From Dirofilaria immitis (lineage: Eukaryota > Nematoda > Chromadorea > Rhabditida > Onchocercidae), in contig JAKNDB010000092.1 of the NCBI GenBank assembly GCA_024305405.1, positions 124,001 to 188,000 on the forward strand: a stretch of 64,000 bases of DNA, read 5' to 3'. The notes beneath the pieces are model-generated. The model was not told where the DNA came from. It did not search any database and saw only the letters and a program-made list of their open reading frames with translations. The position numbers and the translations under genes were made by a program. How positions within the stretch are numbered: position 1 is the first letter of the stretch; each line of letters starts with the position of its first letter. Positions 26,001 through 39,500 of the stretch are shown one piece after another.

Positions 26001-27374
26001 GACATCACCGGATATATAAATTTCGAGCAGAAATATCATATCAAAGATTAATTATTCTTTGATATTTTTGCTGAGCTTTATTTTAGCTTGCTTTTTGATT
26101 GAGGAGATCTACTCTTTGAATTCAATCCTTCAAGTTTATATTTGAAATTTTGTGGTTTTTTTGATTTTAGTAATTTGATAGCTTAGGTTGCATAACTTGT
26201 TTTACAAATTGATATCATTTTTCAAGTTTATTTTTCTCCTTCCTCTTCACTGTCAAAATCAATTTCAATTACTAAATCACCAAATGTCATTAGATTGTAG
26301 CACATGAGATTATGCTAACCAATTAATGAAAAAAAGTAGTTATTTTCTAATTTTCGAGAGTAGTATGATTCATAACTTTCTATTTTTGCTGTTTCCTTAT
26401 TTTCTTCTCTAATTCTTTTTCTAAATTTTCAAATTATTCTGAATTGTAATCCTCAAGTTTCTACGACTTCTACTTGCCAATTATCGCACTGTCGATAGTT
26501 TTTTATTTTTTCTAAATAATTTTCTGTGTTATTCTTCCTAATTTTTGTTTATTATTTCTATAATTTTGTCGATATTATTGAATTGCTGGATAATTTCTCT
26601 ACAAATTTTTGGGAATCTTGTTTCTTAAATTTTATTATATCGTTCCATGTATCCTGGGGTACCGTTTTTGCATTTAAAATATAATTTAATTCCAAAAGGG
26701 ATAAATGTTTTATAAATCTATTTTATGCTGACCAAATGAAGAGAACGAAGCATTTGAATTTTGTTTTAATATTTTATTAATCATGATGATAGATAATAAT
26801 TCACTCTTTCGGGATTGTTTCATAGGATTCGCTTATGTTTATTACAACAGATTCACAAAAATAGCATTAACATAATTTTATATTCTCGGATTTTTGAAAA
26901 CATATCTTTGGAATAATCAAAATATATGAATACTGCTTATTGGCAATAAATTGCATGGATATTAATTTACAAATATGAAGCTATTTTAATGAAATGACGA
27001 GTGTTTTTCTTTTAATTAAATTTGAAATTTTAAAACTTACCAATGAATTTGATAATTGATTGGAACTGAAGTATAACCTATCCTACGATGGTCGATATTT
27101 CAGAGAATTTTTAAATATCAACGACATATTTATGATTCTCGTCATCGTTATTATTAACATTTATTAGCCTGATCAACGATATCAGTTTGTTAGGAAGTTG
27201 TTCTTCATCTATGTTATGAGATAAAATAAAATCAGATGATATTATTTTTAAAGTTAATCGCTTGACTATAGCAGGAATAGATTTGGGAGGATGTATAAGT
27301 TGGATAGCTGACTGCTCATCGGCTCATTGCATAATCACTGGCTGTAACATGCCAGATAATTGCGAGAAGCTCAT

Positions 27375-27610
27375 TTTTGTATCGGTGATCCTTGGTCTTT
27401 ATAATGAACCGTGAATTTATTATGCACTAATTATACAAAAGGGCTTAGTTATCAGAACAACGAATGAAAGATGGACAATATTCAAGCATGCACAAAGCTT
27501 CGATCGTAACAATATTCTAGACGGTTAGCATAAATATCATCATAAACAGTGCATACAAGCTTTAGTAGCAGATCGAAAGAAGAACAAAGAACTCTTGCAT
27601 TAAGATTTGA
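27375..27610 (-). repeat. Dispersed repeat family R1, copy 2 (reverse)
   Basis: The reverse complement matches 7640-7890 and 41835-42085. The best block is GCTAAxCGTCTxGAATxTT and the following CGAAGCTTTGTGCATG; the end ATTATAAAGACCAAGG matches ATTATGAAGACCAAGG of copy 3. Confidence 0.7.
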
Positions 27611-30359
27611 ACAAATGATTTATTTCAAGGATGCTACATATTTCTACCATGCCAAATTTTTGACTATTTCGTCATATTTATGATGTAAAAAACACATTTT
27701 CGGTTTTGGAAAGCATTACTTAATCCTTTCTTTTACAAGATAAGCAAATTAAAATATCTATAAGTATTATCTGGTAACTTGTTTATTTATAAATTGGATT
27801 TGGAATTTTTAGTATTTTGATTTTTATTTTTCGCATTTAAACCAGTTATATTAGTATTAGATATATCGAATTATGGAAGAATTAACAATAGTAATTTAAT
27901 TAATATCATTTAATAATTTGGATATATGACGAATATGAAAAATAAAAATATTTTTATCACCCACTGTAATTATCCTATTTAATTTGCAGTTTACATAACT
28001 GCAGTGATATATCTCCCATTAAAACATAACATAGTATAAAATAATACAACATATAATAAAATTTATTATAATTATAAAGTAAACGGACGTTTTAAAATGG
28101 TAAACTTCTCATTTCTGTAGATGTAAAAATATATGATTAAAATTGCACTTTAATGAGTCAAATTTCATTTAGTCTGATTTATCATATGAAATATTTGTGA
28201 ATAAATGCCTCATAATATTTGAATCAAATAATGTGTGGATAGATTTACTCTGAAATAAATTGCAGAAAGTATCGCTGCTTGATTCAATAATTCGACAACT
28301 TTTTATCACTTTTAAAATTCATCACTATGCACATATATCATACTCATGAGAATGAAATTGAATATGGTGAAGTTTATAGTCAAATTTTGCTTTTTCAAAA
28401 TAATTAATACATTATTCAAAGGGGATAAAGCTCTTAATAAATTCGACAATTTGAAGGATTCATTGATGGATGTCGTGAATATAGAAAATTTTTCACGCTA
28501 TCATTAAATAAACTACCTAATTGTTCACTTAAATAAATGATTTATTTATTTAAGGAATGCGTTCTATGACAATAGCAGTGATACAAAAATATTTTCGAAG
28601 AAGCAATAAACATGTCCTAAGAATTTTTCTCTATTATAAAATTGATAGAAGGATGACCTTATTTTGTTGAGAAAAGAATTTAAAATGATCATTTAATTTT
28701 TATATTAAAACATACCTTATTTTTATATTTGAGAAAAATTTTTCGCATCGACTTTGCAATGATTTTTTTAAACGTTTTGTTAAACGTTATGTTTAAACGT
28801 TACTAATTCTCCAGAAATATGATAGTTTTTAATCTATTCTATTAGTGTCGCGAATTTCAATATCGCGAAATTCCAAATAAATAATAAAATAATAAAATTT
28901 AACATAAAAATAATTGCAAAATATTTTGATGATTCATTAGTTGCCATTTATCGCATTAATTTACATATTTGTCAGAATAATTGTAATTTCCGGTCTTTGT
29001 CTCATCACTTATTCTGAAACAATATTTGCATTTTCCCACGTTACATTTTCCCATGTTATCATACTCATTTCCTGTCTTAGAATTCCAATTCATTTTCCCA
29101 ATCATCCAACCAACTATCCAATTTGTAAGGTAAAAAATCTAACAAATCTTTCTACACGCCCAATTTGTTACTGTTTAAAAACCCTCTAATTTAACGGTCT
29201 AATCAGTTCCGAATTATCCAAGCTAACTCATCTCAATTCCCTTCAATTTTTCAATTTTATTTTAAATCATTAATATCGTTATTGCTGGTTCCTGCGTCAC
29301 CAATTTTATAAACGTCTTCCTATCCCTGTTCTGCACAAGGAATAAACCTTATTACAAATCTGTCGTGACATCGACTCAACTAATTCAACAAAATTATCGC
29401 AACAATTAGTAACTGGATATACTTAATAATATTTCTAGGCTTCTTAGTTCGATTATTAATGGGATTTTATTGAGTGCATCGCAGGAATGTTGATCCTTTC
29501 TAAAATATTTATTTAGGATTAAAAAACTGAAAAATTTATATCAAAAAATTGATATAACATATAATGAAGAATTATGAAATGGAACTAAACTTAGATTCCT
29601 ACGAGTTTTTAATATGCTGAGATTACGATCCTTGCAGAATTTAGAAAGTTTACGGAACTTGGAATTTTTTCTTTATCAGTTTGAGAACTTGAAAATCCTT
29701 GCTTAAACTAGTGAAGATTTGAATTCGAAAAATTAGTAGAAGGATATGAAAAATTCTTGCCTAAACTGACCGTTGTCGAGAGAAAACAAAAATATTAGAT
29801 TGAAATGATATTATTGTAATTTCTAAACTTTTTATAATTTCACCTGCCATTCCATAATAAACTTTGCATATACCTATTTATGTTCAAAGATTTTAGATGA
29901 ATAAAAGTGAATCTTATATTTATAAAGCTTGAGATTCAGAAAAAATATGAAACTAATATAATAGAATCAATTATCCTTTTCATTCATTTAGAATCTTACG
30001 ATTTCACAAACAGCAAAGGTACATATGCTTATTTATTTGAAAGAAGATTGCAGGAGGATTTCGAATTTTATAGTAGAAGACAATGAACATTGATTAAATT
30101 ATATAATTTATATTCAAGCTTTAAGTTCAATTAAAAATTCAAAATTCCAATTTGATTGAATCAGGAAAAATCTATCGCCAATCTTAAATGAATGAGAATT
30201 TGATGGCTTCTTCCCACTCAATTAACTCTTGTCTCTTAATATAACAACACAATTGAATTAAGAAAAACAAAATAAACAGCTCAATACAATTGAGTTGAAT
30301 CTCCCGTTCCTTCTTTTTTATAATTTATTTCTTTTGTTTAGTTTTAAAATGGTATTGAA

Positions 30360-30600
30360 TTAATCGATCCGATTATTTGCAATTCTGATATCGATTACTT
30401 GTGGTAAATTTTTGGGCTTTTATTTTCAGATTTAAAATTAAAAAGGTCTTTTTATTCAATTCAGTCTCATTTTGATTGAGTCATTAGTAACGTAACTTCG
30501 CTTTTTTGCAAATAATTTCAATATGTTGTTCCTAAAATCGAATTGACCGCCACTATAATAGCAAAGGTCAGTTGCTAAATAATTTCTTATAAAAACAGTT
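30360..30600. repeat. Diverged duplicate of 60460-60640
   Basis: GGCTTTTATTTTCAGATTTA and the following AT-rich run align with the same order of words at 60525-60600 (TAGGCTTTTATTTTTGATTT, then TCATTTATTTCAGTTACATTTCGATTGA versus its counterpart). This suggests the duplication that includes the MARCH 3' exons began here or earlier. Confidence 0.4.
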
Positions 30601-31175
30601 TTTTCCGAAAGTTTTCTCTTTTTTCTTCTTGGGAAAGATTTTAATTTAATAAATTGCAATTATATCTCAAGATGTCATCCTTTTTTCTCTTTGCGTCTAA
30701 AACAATTCAGATTAAAAGAAGCAAATACTGTATAGTTCAAATTAAGGAAATGACTTCTACAATTTTTTCTGAATTTTTATTTCAGACTCCCATCAAACGT
30801 AATTAACTGTACAACCACCAAAATTTCATTTATTTAAAGAATTATTTCATAAAATTCAATAATTGAGGGAAGTAGGATTATCAACATGATTTCAAATTAT
30901 TTGATTCTTTTTCAAATTTTTGGTATTATTTATAAATTTGGTTTACATTAGTATTTCAGATTTAAAAAAATTAGTGACTAGTAAAAATAATTAGTGGGTA
31001 TTTTCATTTTTCGGAAAGGTTCTTGGCAACTTTTTTATAGCAAAAAATTGTTTGATAAGCATTTTAACAAGCATTTTAATAAGGTCCATTTATCATTAAT
31101 CTGATTAAAATTTTGTTAGTGTACGGGAATACGATGAGGGTGGAAAATTCATGAAAATTTTACTGAATCGGTTGA

Positions 31176-33501
31176 CTATTTTATTGACTTTTTGTTGATA
31201 TCAGAATCGATGAAACGTATAGCACGCTGTTTATTGATATAATGCCAAATACGCATAGCTATATTCATTAATCCACCAATTAACGTTGATATAATTAAAA
31301 ATGTTACAACTAAAATAATTCAAAAAAATAAATAGTGAAAAACGATTTAAGAAAATTTTTAAATTTTCAGTTACAATTAATTGTCACTACTTAATGAACG
31401 CCATTTTTCTAATTAAAATGATAGCTATAATTTATCAAATCTTTTGTTTTTGCACCACGCAATAGGATACGGTGAAAAGAAATGAAATTTTAAATAGAAT
31501 TTAATTTAAAATATAATTTGTAATTTAAAACGAAACTTTATGATAACATAATATAATGAATATGTCTTTTTTGCTCAATTAATTTTAAATATTCTGTGAA
31601 ATATACACTTACGAATACGCGCAACATCAGGTGAACGTGGCGGTAAACCAGCTATAAAAATTCGATTAAAAATTCTCGTTCAATAGTAAGTGTTATCATA
31701 TACCATAAACATAATGATAAGCAAATCACTGATGATATTTCAACAATATTCTAAAAACAAAATTCGTTTCTTTTCTTTTTTGACTTTGGGACATTTTATT
31801 ATTAAAAATTATTAATTACTTAAATCTTTTCCTAAATTCATACTAATTGAAAATTTTTTGCTACAACAATAAGACTTTTAAACGTGTGTTAATTAGCTGC
31901 CCAGCAATGTTAAATTGCTAATAAACTTTTAAAATTAATAAATTGTTATTACCAATTATTATCAATTTTGACAATCCCGAATTCATCAGTCATATTAATT
32001 CGATATTTTTGTTTTAACTTTTAAGGCACATATTAGCTATGGTTTTAATGAAATATCAGTCAAATTTTTATTGAAGTAAATCAGTCAAATTTTTATTGAA
32101 ATAAATTAGTAGTTAATATTGCTTATGAATTACTGTAAAAAAATTAGAATGGAATCATGTTCTCTAAAATTTATTTGCAACAATGAAATATTTGATCTCT
32201 ACTTTATCATTAACTCTACAATCACTTATTAAGATTAAAAAAATGATCCGTCATTTTATATTTGACTAAAATGATGTAAATGATTTGAATAATGCGCTAA
32301 AATACAATTATTTTTAAAGATTAAAGTAGTAAAAAATTGAGGATCTAACCGTCATTTCAATCTGTGGCTTCTGCCATTTCCATATGGGTTGTAAAATATT
32401 TCCTGATTTCGAGTATTTTTCTTGACAAATTTCGCATCGATCATTATTGTTGGATCGTAACAGCCATTCATTTAAGCAACGTTCGTGGATATCTCCCATC
32501 TGTGAACTATTTTTTTTTCATTTTTAATATTTTTCTTCATATTAAAAGATCAAGGATCAAAATAACATAAATGATTATAAATCTAACCATTATTTTAACT
32601 TAGGGATGTAAATTGCATTTAGAAATGAAAATGAATCATTATCACTAATAATATAAATTTTCACAAAAATAAATTTAAAATTGATCGCTGATAATTTTTA
32701 GTATTTCGTCGGATAAATCAAATTGATATTATATGATAATTATAAAGTCAAACTATTTCTGAAAAATTTCATGTGAGTTATTTGCATTTACCCATACTGC
32801 AGATAGATAAGTTTTATTGGATTATCTGAGCAGATTAATGATCTCAAAAGTTTCGCGAATTAAAGAGGAGATTCAATAAATCATGAAATGCACGGCAAAA
32901 AAATTGGCGCTAATTAAGTTGTGCAAAATTTCTGAGCTTTAATATTGATTTATTTATCTTATGTGAATTTGATTCAACAAACAGTATAACTCTTTCTATT
33001 TATGTCTGGCTGATTAAGCATACCAATTAAATATATTCAGCTTCTTGAACAAAGTTATTACTAATGCATGAAAAAGAAAATAACGATAAATCATGCATTA
33101 AACATTAATATAATAAATAATGTTTTATATACGATTCATTAAATACTAATATAATATGAAATTAATTATATAGATGTGCTATTAATTGATTCGTATAAGA
33201 AAAAATATTACTGCGTATAATTAAAAAGGAAATATATATATTATTAATTAAAATATTACAGTTCCGGTACAAGCACACGGCCGAACAAGTTCACCAGTTT
33301 CCGATTGACAAATACGGCATGCTCTTTTTCCGATTTGGATGAATCAGAAATTGTTTTCGGTGAGCTACAAGCTTTGAAAATTTTATATAGAAATGTTTGA
33401 AATAAATCAAATTTCTGTTTGGATGAAATATTTTTCCATTTATCAGGAAATTTATTATCCACTTGAACAGAATATATAATTTGAATATTGCGATCTATCA
33501 T
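31176..33501 (-). CDS. MARCH-type RING-CH transmembrane E3 ubiquitin ligase
   Basis: Membrane E3 ligase of endosome/plasma-membrane type, closest by eye to MARCH1/8/2/3. Exons (minus): 33501-33260, 32499-32350, 31750-31613, 31309-31176. The C4HC3 RING is split across exons 1-2: CRIC and CAC in exon 1, then HERC, the tryptophan of NEWL and CEIC in exon 2, followed by LQPIWKWQKPQ, which resembles the LKPLRKWEKLQ of MARCH8. Exons 3 and 4 each encode one membrane segment (SSVICLSLCLWYMITL; VVTFLIISTLIGGLM). One base is missing in exon 1 (T5 at 33325-33329) and one in exon 3 (A5 at 31678-31682). The paralogous exon at 62037-62175 has A6 there and is in frame. With these the protein is about 221 aa. 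An additional upstream exon cannot be excluded. Confidence 0.82.
32054..32107. repeat. Two-copy 27-bp tandem repeat in MARCH intron
   Basis: Two near-identical units of ATCAGTCAAATTTTTATTGA followed by AxTAA lie head to tail, between MARCH exons 2 and 3. Confidence 0.85.
32963..33100. repeat. Direct repeat D2 (copy at 63863-64000)
   Basis: 138 bp from ATGTGAATTTGATTCAACAA to ATAAATCATGCATT is virtually identical to the last 138 bp of the window (TCTTTC versus TCTTCTC is one difference). In this copy it is in MARCH intron 1. Confidence 0.93.
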
Positions 33502-34303
33502 TTAAACGAAGCAAAAGTTTTTAACCATTCAGTTTTATCATCCAATTATTATTTAGTTATAACTTACAATTAGTGTTAACAAATTTTTCAATTATTAGCT
33601 TAATTCACTGAAATATATTTTAATATTCATAAATATCATTTTTTCGTTTGTTTTTCCTTTACGAAAGACTTATAGGTCGAAATATTTTACAAAACTTCTA
33701 TCAATAATTAATATTCCTTTTTTCTGGTTAAATTATTTTTGAAATTCCATAATTCCATTTGAAAAAACTAATAGCAATTCTTCTCTAACCGTTTTTCCTT
33801 TTATAATCAATCACTTATGGCTCATTCTCTTTATTTTTCTTTTCCTTTTAGTCTCTCTTTGAGAATTCATTTGTTCGAAAAGATGAGCAAAAAAATTATT
33901 TTATGATAACTGGCTTATCATAATTTTTCAAATCTTATCAACATCATTGATGCTTTTTACCTAAATTTCCAACTAGTACCACCGAAATGCTCAGAATATC
34001 TGATGATAATATTTACATCTAAGAACTTCAAATCCTTCTAATTCTAAAATTGAGTAGTGTATTTAATGAATTCAAATGAATATTTAAAATATCAAGAAAG
34101 ACTTTAAAAGCATATGGTATCATTATAAACTCTTAGTGTCTTTTTAAGCATTTTTCTAATTCCGCAATGAATCGGTCGTAGAAAAAGAACAATGAAATAA
34201 AAAATTCGAGTCTGATCTTGAAAAAACTTGTTAAAAGAAAAAAATGGTATTATTCAAATATCGAACGTAGGATAAGCATTAATTTAAATGATGCAATAAA
34301 AGT

Positions 34304-35162
34304 TCACTTTGGAACGTCAACATTGACGGATTCTTGGAAACGTATAAAATGTGTGGATCCTTCTTGATTTACGTTTTGTTCTCCTTCTGCTAATTGTTTT
34401 CGATCTGATTGCATTTGAGATGTTATAACATTTACTGATTGCACTTGTTCAACTTTTCCTGAACAATTATCATCCTCATAAATTGATCCGCCGTCTGAAA
34501 TATGTTGTCAATCAATTGATCGTCTTGTTTCAGTTAGATTTTATATTCCTAAAAAAGTTGATCATTCTAATTAATTTCATCTAGTTTAATTAAGAATATT
34601 CCTCGGCTGAGTTTAACATGAGAAATATTCTTCTTGTTAAAGCATATTCAGTGATAGCATAATATTAATCATGTTTTTAGCATTCTTGTGTTATAGTGTT
34701 ATGGATTTTGCTTAACGAATATTATTATGGTTATCGATAACAATCTTGCCATTATCATAACATGATTGCAGTTTTTAAAATAATATTTCGTAATACTAAA
34801 AGAAAATTTATGGAAGCCTCCTTTATTTTAAATCTCTGAATTAAACATTTCATTTCGATATTTTGTAATACATGCATATTATTTTATAATTGTCTTCAAG
34901 ATGACATTCTTTAAAGTAGACAAATGATCAGGAATGTTCGTTTATCTCAAATTCTGAGACAAATTTGGACAAAACAAAGAAATAAGGTTTGGAAAATATT
35001 CTAGCGGTAATACCTTTTTGGGAATATAAATAAAATATTTTTAGAACAACTAGCACTAACTTGTCAACATGTTTTCAATCTCGTCTTTATCATGAATGTT
35101 TTGATCGCTTTTTGCTTCATCTTTCAACATCAGCAACCGCTCTTTAGATATTCCGCTATGAA
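34304..35162 (-). CDS. Unrecognised protein, two 3'-terminal exons
   Basis: Two minus-strand exons fit together: 35162-35061 (acceptor AATCAG, donor AA|GTTAGT) and 34494-34304 (acceptor TTTCAG, stop TGA at 34304-34306). The junction reads AAC GGC GGA and keeps frame. The product end is hydrophilic: SKERLLMLKDEAK, then an acidic stretch (GGSIYEDDNCSGK), Q-rich sequence, and a tail ending SVNVDVPK. I recognise no family. Upstream exons were not found. It lies between the MARCH gene and the minus-strand receptor, on the same strand as both, and could even be a far 3' part of another gene. The first of the two exons is duplicated at 54752-54853 without its partner. Confidence 0.45.
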
Positions 35163-36214
35163 CTGATTGGATACAGCCAATAATTTATAACAATAAAATT
35201 AAACCAAAATAATTTGAAAATCTTTCATGTATATATATCAATATGCAAATCTGCATAAATATTACTATTAATTCTGCTATTAAATAAAAATAGCATTGAA
35301 AATCATCGTAAATAAAATTTGATATATAATTGATGCGCTTTTCATTTCCAAGGTTATTTAAAATAATCAATTTTATTTAATCATTTTCAATAAATTAGAC
35401 ATAATTTTATTATTAAATGCCTAAACAACAAACACAATTCAAAGAAAATGTTTCCTTCTTTATTGTTATATCAATAAAATTCGAAAATTCATCAGCAAAT
35501 TGTTTAAGTCGAATTTAAAAGTCTCCCATGCGTTAATATACTGAAGCATATCTATTAAAAGAAGCATGCATAAATATTATCACGTGAATTTTTTTATTTT
35601 CATCATATATTACTTCATCCTCATTTTCAACAAATGAATTTGTCGTTTTCGTTATATTTTGCTCCAACGTCTCGTTTAGTTTTGATTCTAACAATTCTCT
35701 TCATATATTGCTTCAGTTTCATTTTTTATTTTCGATAGTCGTCATGTAGATAAAATTATCAAATTATCAGTTGCAAAAATATTATCTATTAAACAGCAAA
35801 TATCCAAGCATTATTTGCATTACATAAATTATGATCCACACTTTCAATTCAATTTAATTAGATGTAATTCGAAATATCAACAGGTTGGGAGGCTATTCCT
35901 CGAGTCAATGAAGTGAATTTTGGAAAAGTTTCAAATTTAGATTCTACAATTTAAAATCGCAAAGTTCAAATTTCAAAACAATTGTAAGCAAGAATTAAGT
36001 GATTGTAGCTGTCGCCGATCTTCTTTAAACATGACGAAAACTCTTTCTATCTTTCAATAGTGGCAAACTTGGGTAACTAAACCTTTAATTACGATAATTT
36101 AGATAATGTATCAACGAACGCATCAATTACAAGATCATTATCTAAATTCAGTGATTTCAATAAAACAATTTTAATTACGATAACATAACTAGAAGGAAAA
36201 GGAGATTAAATAAT
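34690..36214. repeat. Direct segmental duplication D1, copy 1
   Basis: About 1.52 kb is repeated in the same orientation at 54382-55905 (offset about 19.69 kb) with very few differences. One is T5 versus T4 before GGGAATATAA, and another is CATGACG versus CATTACG. The match starts at TTATAGTGTTATGGA and ends exactly at GGAGATTAAATAAT. It contains the exon at 35061-35162. Confidence 0.95.
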
Positions 36215-36560
36215 TCCCCAACCGCCTTGATGAAGTACATCCTTTATAATGATTTGGCGTTGGATCCTAGTACGGCTGTTAACATAAATATAAAGGGGTT
36301 TCATTATAGAGTGGGAATTGTAGCTCATAAAGAAAGACAATTCAAGATGTTGAATTGTACAATAAATGTTCACATACCACATGCCTTTTCATGTGAGATC
36401 CAACACAGAGAAGGATCACTCACTTCTCTGATTTTCGTGTTTTCTTCGCTATTTGAAAAAAATCGTGATCATAATCCTAGATCAGAATGCAATTTTTGAT
36501 ATTTATCACTTTGATACCTTATAATTATATTTACAGCATTTTCGTCGATATTCCGTCTAT
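36069..36560 (+). mobile_element. Decayed repetitive-element fragment after D1 copy 1
   Basis: Words shared in the same order with 56130-57740 include CCAACxGxCxTxATGxAG, GTACAATAAAT followed by CACATACC, GTGAxATCCAACA, and a CTxATTTTCxTGTTTTC block. The shared order and poor conservation suggest remnants of one mobile-element family. A 90-codon open frame here (36227-36499) is not supported by any recognised domain. Confidence 0.4.
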
Positions 36561-39500
36561 GCGTTTTTGGTAGTCTAATTTTTTTCAAATCGGAAAACGA
36601 TGCATCAAAATCTTATCGAAATGGAAAAATTGCTAAAACAAATTTATATATTACACAGTATCGCATCATACTTCTAATTATTTGTTTGTTTGATACTATA
36701 AATGGCAACTTATTAACAATTAATATATAATTAGCAAGAAATTATTTAGATGAGTGTAAATAACATACATAAATAATATATAATAAGTAAAACTAATTAA
36801 AAATAATGAACTGCTTTTTACAGTATCGGTAATCGGTAAACATTATTTTTTCAAGTATTGCTGCTCACCATATAATTTCATATAGTTATTCAGCAGACAC
36901 ACAATGATAATATCATAATTGGCTTAGTTTTTCATATTGTTTACTAATATATAATCCCAAAAGATCAATTAATAGGTTTAGTCGTTAAATCATAAAATTT
37001 TATTATCATTCTGAAATCAATCCTTTATTTCTTAATATGTTATATTATTTGTTTGTTCATCTTACGTTGTGCACTGTTAACACTGAACATATATCATTTC
37101 TTAATTCGCTAAATTTTATCATTTTCAGTTGTTAAATTATCTATTTAATGTTTTTCGAATGTTTCCTGGAATTATCATTTATTTCCATATGTTTATTTAC
37201 TTTCTTGTCTATTATTTTATTTTCTTCCTGTTGCATATTTACTTTCATCCAGCATCTTTTTATTTCAGCGTTTAAAGTAATAAAAATATGACAGAAATTT
37301 ATCGGTTCCCCTTATCCTTATTCTGTTTCAAATTCGTTTATCTGAGGTTTCCTAAAAAAGTCAGACGAAGTGTCAGTGAATCTAAACACCATATTTGGTG
37401 ATATATATGGCGAGATTAATAGATTATTATGAGTGACGAATATACTTATAAATATAGGAATTTTATTAGAAAAAAGAACTTTTACCACCATTCGACTAAT
37501 TTTTATGTACAAAAATATTTATATAGAGTCCACAAAAAGTATTATGGAGCTAGATTTTACATTTTATAAAAATAATTTTTACTGGATGATCTTGTGTAAA
37601 CTTGCTCATTATATAATATATATAATTCTTACTGGGTGATCTTGTGTAAACTAATCTGTTGTCCCTTCATTTCAATATGAATTTCATCTCATTTCTTTAA
37701 TTTAATTACAAAAAAATGAATTTCATTGTTTATTATAAAATATTCTGCACATGTTAAATTTTTTGTGCTGTTTACTTACTCAAAGATACTTTGAACGATG
37801 AAAATGTGCAGATCCAAGAAAAAACAGTATTTTAGAGCGATTTGTTGATAGAATTAACAATAAATACTAAAAATATTACTATTCATGAGATGAAACAACT
37901 GAATTAATTATATTGTCAGGAAATTATCTAGCTCATAATGTCCAATTGAAATACTTAGAATATTCTTATCACAGTAACTGCATTTTCACAAAGTATTGCT
38001 TTACAATATGTCTAAAAAGCTGATTACAAAATATTATTGAAACAAATTTTTCTGTTAGGCTAGTTTTTCGGTAATTTGTAATTTTGGAAACTTTTTCATT
38101 ACATTTACTCAGTTATCATGTTCATGAACTTATCGTCTTAAAAAAACTTGGTCTTCTTGATATTGGACTTAGTAGGGCATGATACGGCTGACATTCGGAA
38201 TAATAGTTGTTAAATAGTATATTATGAAATAATTTGAAAATGTAATTTTGATTTACATGTCAGTTTTCAGTGTAAAACTAGCAGTGAATAAAATTTGTTA
38301 TGAATTTGGAACAAACTGCTGGTCATCAGAAATATTCGTCATTTTATGATAGTAATATCTTAATATTTACTGAGTACTTCAATATATTTGAAATTGCTTT
38401 CCGAACTAACTAGTCGCTAAATATTCTGGTGGATAAATCAATTAAATCAAAAATACATATCAATTAATTAACGAATATGAATACCACATATAATAGTATT
38501 GAATTTTATGTAATTGTTGTTTAATGCCGTATTTTACAAACGTTTCCATTTTTCCTAACGACATTAAGATAAATCGTAACCTTTCAATGTTTATCAGTAT
38601 TAATCAAATGTTTCCGAAGCAAAGCAGTTCATCTGCCATGAATCCATGATAAAAATAATCATTACAATGAAATTAGTTATCATTATACAGATCGATTTAT
38701 TAAAATAGATATCGTAAAATTCATGAAATTAAAAATACTACTAATAATATAACGAGCAGTTTATTCCAATAAGTCAAACACCGAAAGGACATTTTATTAA
38801 GCAACTGCCACTCTTTCATAGCTTTCAAGGAAGGATTAAATTATTTTTGGTTAGTAAATAAATATGTTCGAATGGATATTGACATAAATTGAACTAAAAC
38901 TTCTAAGAAACCTTTAATTGAATCGAAAATGGAAAAATGATGATATTCCTAAAAACATTCGCAGATTTTACTCATATCGTCTAATTTCTTTAATAAAATT
39001 GTTGTAATAAAATTTTTTCCGAAAAACTTTTCAAATTCAAATGCTTTAAATTATAAAAATATATGCTATTAATCAGATTCTTGACATTTTTAGTTCCTAA
39101 AGATTCATTTATGTGTCATTTTTAAATTTATTCGAATTTATAATTTTTGTCCATTTTGCAAATATATTTAATTATTAGTACTATTGAAAAAGTCCAAATG
39201 CTCTTTGTAAATTTTAAGCATTTCTTCTCACAAATCGTCAAGCATTCCTTCTTACGGATCGTTCGAAGATTGCCTAAAAGTTATAAATTATATTTTTGGA
39301 ATTCATTGCACATTATTAAACTCTTCTTTATTAGATAATACATATATGCTAAAAGTAAATAAATCCATTTAGGCATTCTTTCACATCTCGTAAAAATACA
39401 TCGCTAAAAAAATCAAGAAAATAAGCCCAAGAAACTCTCTCACGTAAAGAAAAAGTAACTAAATAGTCGTCCAATTCTATCTTAAAATAAGAAAAATATT

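Larger units (their letters stand above)
24883..31175. other. Six-kilobase gene-poor interval
   Basis: Begins with the transaldolase 3' UTR. No exon chain recognised on either strand. It holds a diverged copy of repeat family R2 (about 25560-26000), an inverted copy of R1 (27375-27610), a C-richer patch (29080-29420), and from about 30360 onward a diverged copy of sequence that also precedes the second MARCH locus near 60460. Confidence 0.5.

Noticed and set aside
28941..29189. 82-codon plus-strand frame in the 25-31 kb interval
   Set aside because: No recognisable motif, and composition is typical of random AT-rich sequence with a local C-rich bias.
35185..35370. 61-aa membrane-like frame present identically in both D1 copies (also 54876-55061)
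   Set aside because: The whole 1.5-kb block is near-identical, so identity is due to recent duplication, not to coding constraint. It appears intronic.
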